DNA of 64,000 bases, taken from positions 7,021 through 71,020 of the forward strand of contig NHDW01000009.1 of assembly GCA_002170535.1 (NCBI GenBank), in the 5' to 3' direction. Position 1 is the first letter of the stretch. Every line of letters starts with the position of its first letter. A program made the translations under genes and the position numbers. The stretch is from Methylococcaceae bacterium TMED69. GTDB taxonomy: Bacteria; Pseudomonadota; Gammaproteobacteria; Ga0077536. Below are positions 60,117-64,000 of the stretch, one piece after another. Below the pieces are notes generated by a model, which worked only from the letters and a program-made list of their open reading frames with translations, was not told where the DNA came from and did not search any database.

Positions 60117-61429
60117 AGAAAAATATATATTTCCTATTTACTTTTGGCCTTTCTATAATTGTATCGACAAATACGCTAGCTATTTTAAGCGAAAACCATG
60201 TATTACCAATCGAAATGGAAGGACAATTTTTGGGGGTCGAGACTTGCGGAAGTTCGGAGTGCCACGGATCCGCAGAAAGATGGAGAAACGCTACTGTTTT
60301 GATGAAAGAGCGCTTGATCTGGAACTCGAGTCGCCACGCAAGTGCTTATGATTCATTAAAATCCGAATTAGGGAGAAAAATAACTAGAAACCTCGGATTG
60401 CCAAATGGTGAAAATGTAAAACAATGCCTAAGTTGTCACTCGACTTATGTGCCAAATTCTCAAAGAGGGGAGCGCTTTTCATTAACCGATGGAGTCACAT
60501 GTGAGAGTTGTCATGGACCAGGTGGTAATTTTTTGTCTACACATGTCTATCCAAGTAGCACTCACGAAAAAAACTTATCGGCCGGGATGACGCCAACCAG
60601 CGAGCCTGATTATAGAGCGAATCTTTGCTTGTCTTGTCACCAGGCAAACAAAAAAAACCAATTTAAACATGCCTTTTATGGAGCAGGCCATCCAAGACTT
60701 AGGTTTGAGCTGGAGACTTACTCGGAGAACCTTCCCTATCATTACCGGTATGACTCCGACTACGAACGAAGAAAAGGTCTAGTAAACGGAGTACAGTCAT
60801 GGCTCATTGGTCAAGTTCTTTCCACAATCCAAACTCTAGACTATCTCGAAGAAGCCATCACTCAAGCCAAATTCATTCCCGAGCTAGCTAGTTTTGAATG
60901 TTTCAGCTGTCATCAAAATATAAACAAGCCCTACAGCCGGAAAAATAGCTCCTTTGAATTTGGAACACCATCCGTTTATAGCGGAAATTTACTAATGATT
61001 AAGGCCATAGCCTCCACCTTCCCCAATAGCAAGTCAAAAAGATTGAAACAACTGATTGATGAACTTATGCTCCCTGTTTCTCAAAAACAAGAAACTCTAA
61101 CCTTGATAAAAGAAATACGATTTTTAGTGCAGCGATTAAAATTCGAAGCGCCGTATGAAGAATATCGTCATATTGGTCCGAAATTAATAAAAAATATTGT
61201 TAAATACGCTAACCAAGAAACAGAAATTTCTTACGGTAAAGCAGAGATGATCGCGATGAGCCTGAGCTCTCTCATTACCTCCGCCTCAGGACAGGGGTAT
61301 TTAAAGAGCGGTTCTGAAAATGTCTATGAAAAATCGCTGGATTCACTTTATACCGCGGTCTCAAATTCAATGAATTTTAAAGAAAAACGCTTCAAAAATA
61401 CTCTAAAAACACTTCAGGCAAAATTATAA
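60113..61429 (+). CDS. Multiheme c-type cytochrome, cytochrome c554-like
   Basis: Signal peptide; one CX4CH (CGSSECH) and four CXXCH (CLSCH, CESCH, CLSCH, CFSCH). Confidence 0.85.
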   Translation: MKKNIYFLFTFGLSIIVSTNTLAILSENHVLPIEMEGQFLGVETCGSSECHGSAERWRNATVLMKERLIWNSSRHASAYDSLKSELGRKITRNLGLPNGENVKQCLSCHSTYVPNSQRGERFSLTDGVTCESCHGPGGNFLSTHVYPSSTHEKNLSAGMTPTSEPDYRANLCLSCHQANKKNQFKHAFYGAGHPRLRFELETYSENLPYHYRYDSDYERRKGLVNGVQSWLIGQVLSTIQTLDYLEEAITQAKFIPELASFECFSCHQNINKPYSRKNSSFEFGTPSVYSGNLLMIKAIASTFPNSKSKRLKQLIDELMLPVSQKQETLTLIKEIRFLVQRLKFEAPYEEYRHIGPKLIKNIVKYANQETEISYGKAEMIAMSLSSLITSASGQGYLKSGSENVYEKSLDSLYTAVSNSMNFKEKRFKNTLKTLQAKL

Positions 61430-62776
61430 ATGACGCTATCTATCAAATATGTAAATACGATACTCAGATTAGTTTGCCTAGTTTTTTTAGTTACACCATC
61501 AATTGCCAAAAGCGCTAGTATTCAAAAACTTCACATTGATAATCCCGATGCGAAATATATCGGGTCAGCCTCATGTTCAAGCTCGAACTGTCATGGCGCT
61601 GGGACTGTGCAAAATGAAACTAACGTCAGGCAAAACGAATTCAATACTTGGTATAATCATGACCCACACGCTAATGCTTATGCTGCTTTAAAATCCGAAC
61701 AAGGAAAACAAATAGCAAGTAATTTAGGCTTAGGAGACTCAACTAAAGCCCAGGTATGCCTTAACTGCCACACAACGAATGTATCTGAGGAACGACAGTC
61801 AAGTCGCTTTAGAGCAAGCGAAGGTGTTTCTTGTGAAGGTTGTCATGGTCCTGGCTCACTATGGTTGTCCAGCCATTCGAATCCTAGTACCGCTCGTTCA
61901 GAGTTAATGGTCCAAGGGCTGTACGACACATGGAATTCAACGAGCAAGGCAGAATTATGTCTATCTTGCCATTTAGGGGACCAGAATCAGAGAATTACCC
62001 ATAAAATAATGGCTGCTGGCCATCCACGTCTTGTGTTCGAACTGGTCACCTTTACTGACGCTCAACCTCGACACTATGATGTTGACGAGGACTACATTAA
62101 TCGGAAAAAACCTTACAGGCAAATTAAAGAGTGGGCAGTGGGGCAAGCGCAATATGGATATCAGTTTCTTGACTTGTTGCAGGGCACTGACAAATCGGAA
62201 AATTCTTTATTTCCTGAGCTATCTATGTATGAATGTCATACATGTCATCATAATCCAAAGAACGTTAGATGGAATAGATTAGATGGAGAAAAAGAGACTC
62301 CGGGGAGAATCAAAATAAATGGTAGTAGTTTATTAGCAACTCAAATAATAGCAAACGTGATCGCTCCAGAATACGGGGATCGCATCGGTCAGTTGAGAGC
62401 GGAGATCCGTAAAAAAACGATGTCTAACGAGGGAAATATTTCTGAAATTGCAAATCAAGGAAAGCAATTATTCAAGACAGTTACAGAAATACTTCGATCT
62501 AGAACTATTACAAACGAAGACGGTATCGCTATACTCGAACAAATAGTTACGGTCGGCAAGAAAGGAACTTTACGAGAACTAAGCTCTGCGGAACAATCGG
62601 TTATGGCAATAGCCCTAATAACCAAAGATCTTCCTTCAAACTCCAATTATTTTCATGCTTCAGGAGACATCTCAAATGTAGTCGAAGGTCTATATAAAGT
62701 TTTATCGGACGAAAATGCGTTCAGTCCTCAACGTCTGAAAAATAACTTAAAAAAACTTAAGGTATTGGAAAATTAA
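61430..62776 (+). CDS. Multiheme c-type cytochrome, cytochrome c554-like (paralogue of the preceding gene)
   Basis: Signal peptide; CX4CH (CSSSNCH) plus CLNCH, CEGCH, CLSCH, CHTCH; colinear similarity to 60113..61429. Confidence 0.87.
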   Translation: MTLSIKYVNTILRLVCLVFLVTPSIAKSASIQKLHIDNPDAKYIGSASCSSSNCHGAGTVQNETNVRQNEFNTWYNHDPHANAYAALKSEQGKQIASNLGLGDSTKAQVCLNCHTTNVSEERQSSRFRASEGVSCEGCHGPGSLWLSSHSNPSTARSELMVQGLYDTWNSTSKAELCLSCHLGDQNQRITHKIMAAGHPRLVFELVTFTDAQPRHYDVDEDYINRKKPYRQIKEWAVGQAQYGYQFLDLLQGTDKSENSLFPELSMYECHTCHHNPKNVRWNRLDGEKETPGRIKINGSSLLATQIIANVIAPEYGDRIGQLRAEIRKKTMSNEGNISEIANQGKQLFKTVTEILRSRTITNEDGIAILEQIVTVGKKGTLRELSSAEQSVMAIALITKDLPSNSNYFHASGDISNVVEGLYKVLSDENAFSPQRLKNNLKKLKVLEN

Positions 62777-62777
62777 T

Positions 62778-64000
62778 ATGGCAGAGCATTTTAATATAAT
62801 CATAATCGGCGGGGGTCCTGGGGGACTTTCAGCCACAGCAAGAGCAGCAGAAATGGGAGAATCCCACCTTTTGTTAGAAGCCTCTCCTAACATTGCAAAT
62901 ACGATTTCTAAGTTTCAAAAAGGTAAACATGTTATGGCGGAACCTGCCGTTCTTCCAATCAGATCAAAAATAGCTTTTGAGGCCGGAACTCGAGAAACAA
63001 TACTTGATACTTGGACTGAAAATATTACGGCAATAAATGCAAATTTAAAATTTAATAGTGAAGTTCAAAAAATAGAACGTGATGGAAACGTTTTCCGGAT
63101 CGGTACTAAAGATAGCCAGTATACGGCTGATAACATAGTTCTGAGTATTGGAATTCAAGGAAATGTAAGAAAATTAGGAGTTACTGGCGAGGATTTAGAA
63201 TTCGTTCAGTATCAACTCGACGATCCAGACGAGTATGTGGATGAAACTATAGTGGTCGTAGGAGCTGGTGATGCGGCGATAGAGAATGCTCTAGCCCTTT
63301 CAAAAAATAACAAAGTAATAATACTTAATCGTCGTGATGAATTTGCGAGGGCTAAAGAGGGAAATTTAAGCGCGATTTTATCTGCAATAGAAAAAGGTGT
63401 AATTGAATGCATATATAATGCGAATGCATCTAAAGTAACTAACATCGACAAAGGCGAAGGATCCGAACACAGACTTTGCTTCGAAGTGGCGACTAAGGAA
63501 GAATCAATAGAAATCGAGTGTGATCGAATCATTGCCCGACTCGGTGCTTTGCCTCCACGAAAATTTTTAGAAAGCTGCGGCATTGAATTTGCCAGCGACG
63601 AACCGAACTCGGTTCCATCTGTCTCAGGAAAATATGAATCAAACGTAAAAGGGCTCTTTATAATTGGCTCACTAGCGGGATATCCTTTAATCAAGCAATG
63701 TGTAAACCAGGGGTACGAAGTAATAGAGTTTATTTGCGGAAGAGACGTTGAGCCTGCTGATGAATCACTTTTATGGGACAAGATCAAATGTATTCCAAAT
63801 GTTAAAAATGTCAACGAAGGAATTGAAGTCATTCGATCAGAAGTACCGACGTTTTCAAGTCTAACGCCTCTTCAATTACGAGAATTTTTATTGGATTCTG
63901 ATATATACGAAGCTGATTTAGGTCAAACACTGATTGAGTACAATGATTATACAAATACATTCTTCTCAATCATTAGCGGAGAAGTAGATATCCGACTGAC
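62778..64000 (+). CDS. FAD/NAD(P)-dependent oxidoreductase with C-terminal cyclic-nucleotide-binding-like domain (partial, runs off window)
   Basis: Open from ATG 62778 to the window end (not in ORF track): MAEHFNIIIIGGGPGGLSATARAAEMG, VVVGAGDAAIENALAL, then LTPLQLREFLLDSDIYEADLGQTLIEYNDYTNTFFSIISGEVDIRL. Confidence 0.85.
   Translation, partial: MAEHFNIIIIGGGPGGLSATARAAEMGESHLLLEASPNIANTISKFQKGKHVMAEPAVLPIRSKIAFEAGTRETILDTWTENITAINANLKFNSEVQKIERDGNVFRIGTKDSQYTADNIVLSIGIQGNVRKLGVTGEDLEFVQYQLDDPDEYVDETIVVVGAGDAAIENALALSKNNKVIILNRRDEFARAKEGNLSAILSAIEKGVIECIYNANASKVTNIDKGEGSEHRLCFEVATKEESIEIECDRIIARLGALPPRKFLESCGIEFASDEPNSVPSVSGKYESNVKGLFIIGSLAGYPLIKQCVNQGYEVIEFICGRDVEPADESLLWDKIKCIPNVKNVNEGIEVIRSEVPTFSSLTPLQLREFLLDSDIYEADLGQTLIEYNDYTNTFFSIISGEVDIRL

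Overview
The window is a gene-dense, AT-rich bacterial chromosome segment. Its gene order (dnaX-recR-orn-nnrD-tsaE-amiB-miaA-hfq-hflX-hflK-hflC-hisZ-purA) is typical of Gammaproteobacteria. I found no tRNA or rRNA genes, insertion sequences, prophage or CRISPR arrays. Recognisable content: hydantoinase B and, about 47 kb away, hydantoinase A; HtpX; a two-component system; four LLM-type flavin oxidoreductases; a CbbQ/NorQ-type AAA+ and NorD/CbbO-type VWA pair next to a two-subunit biotin-dependent acyl-CoA carboxylase; serA/serC; dnaE2 with a consensus LexA box; selenium-related genes (yqeC, and an FAD-oxidoreductase-SelD fusion); an acyl-CoA synthetase/dehydrogenase pair; the housekeeping cluster above; an SRP RNA gene (ffs) upstream of dnaX that is absent from the ORF track; and a right-hand cluster of three multiheme cytochromes, a predicted outer-membrane barrel and an FAD oxidoreductase with a cNMP-binding-like domain, cut by the window edge. 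The most unusual observations are: (i) three genes (norD-like, amiB, selD fusion) whose frames run upstream of the called starts, contain no ATG/GTG/TTG there, and have ATC or ATT correctly spaced behind a strong Shine-Dalgarno; (ii) the cytochrome/barrel cluster as a candidate electron conduit; (iii) the MoxR/VWA pair fused into a carboxylase locus as a possible carboxylase activase; (iv) LexA-controlled dnaE2 without imuAB neighbours, and loss of mutL from its usual position. All identifications come from reading the sequence; no database search was run.
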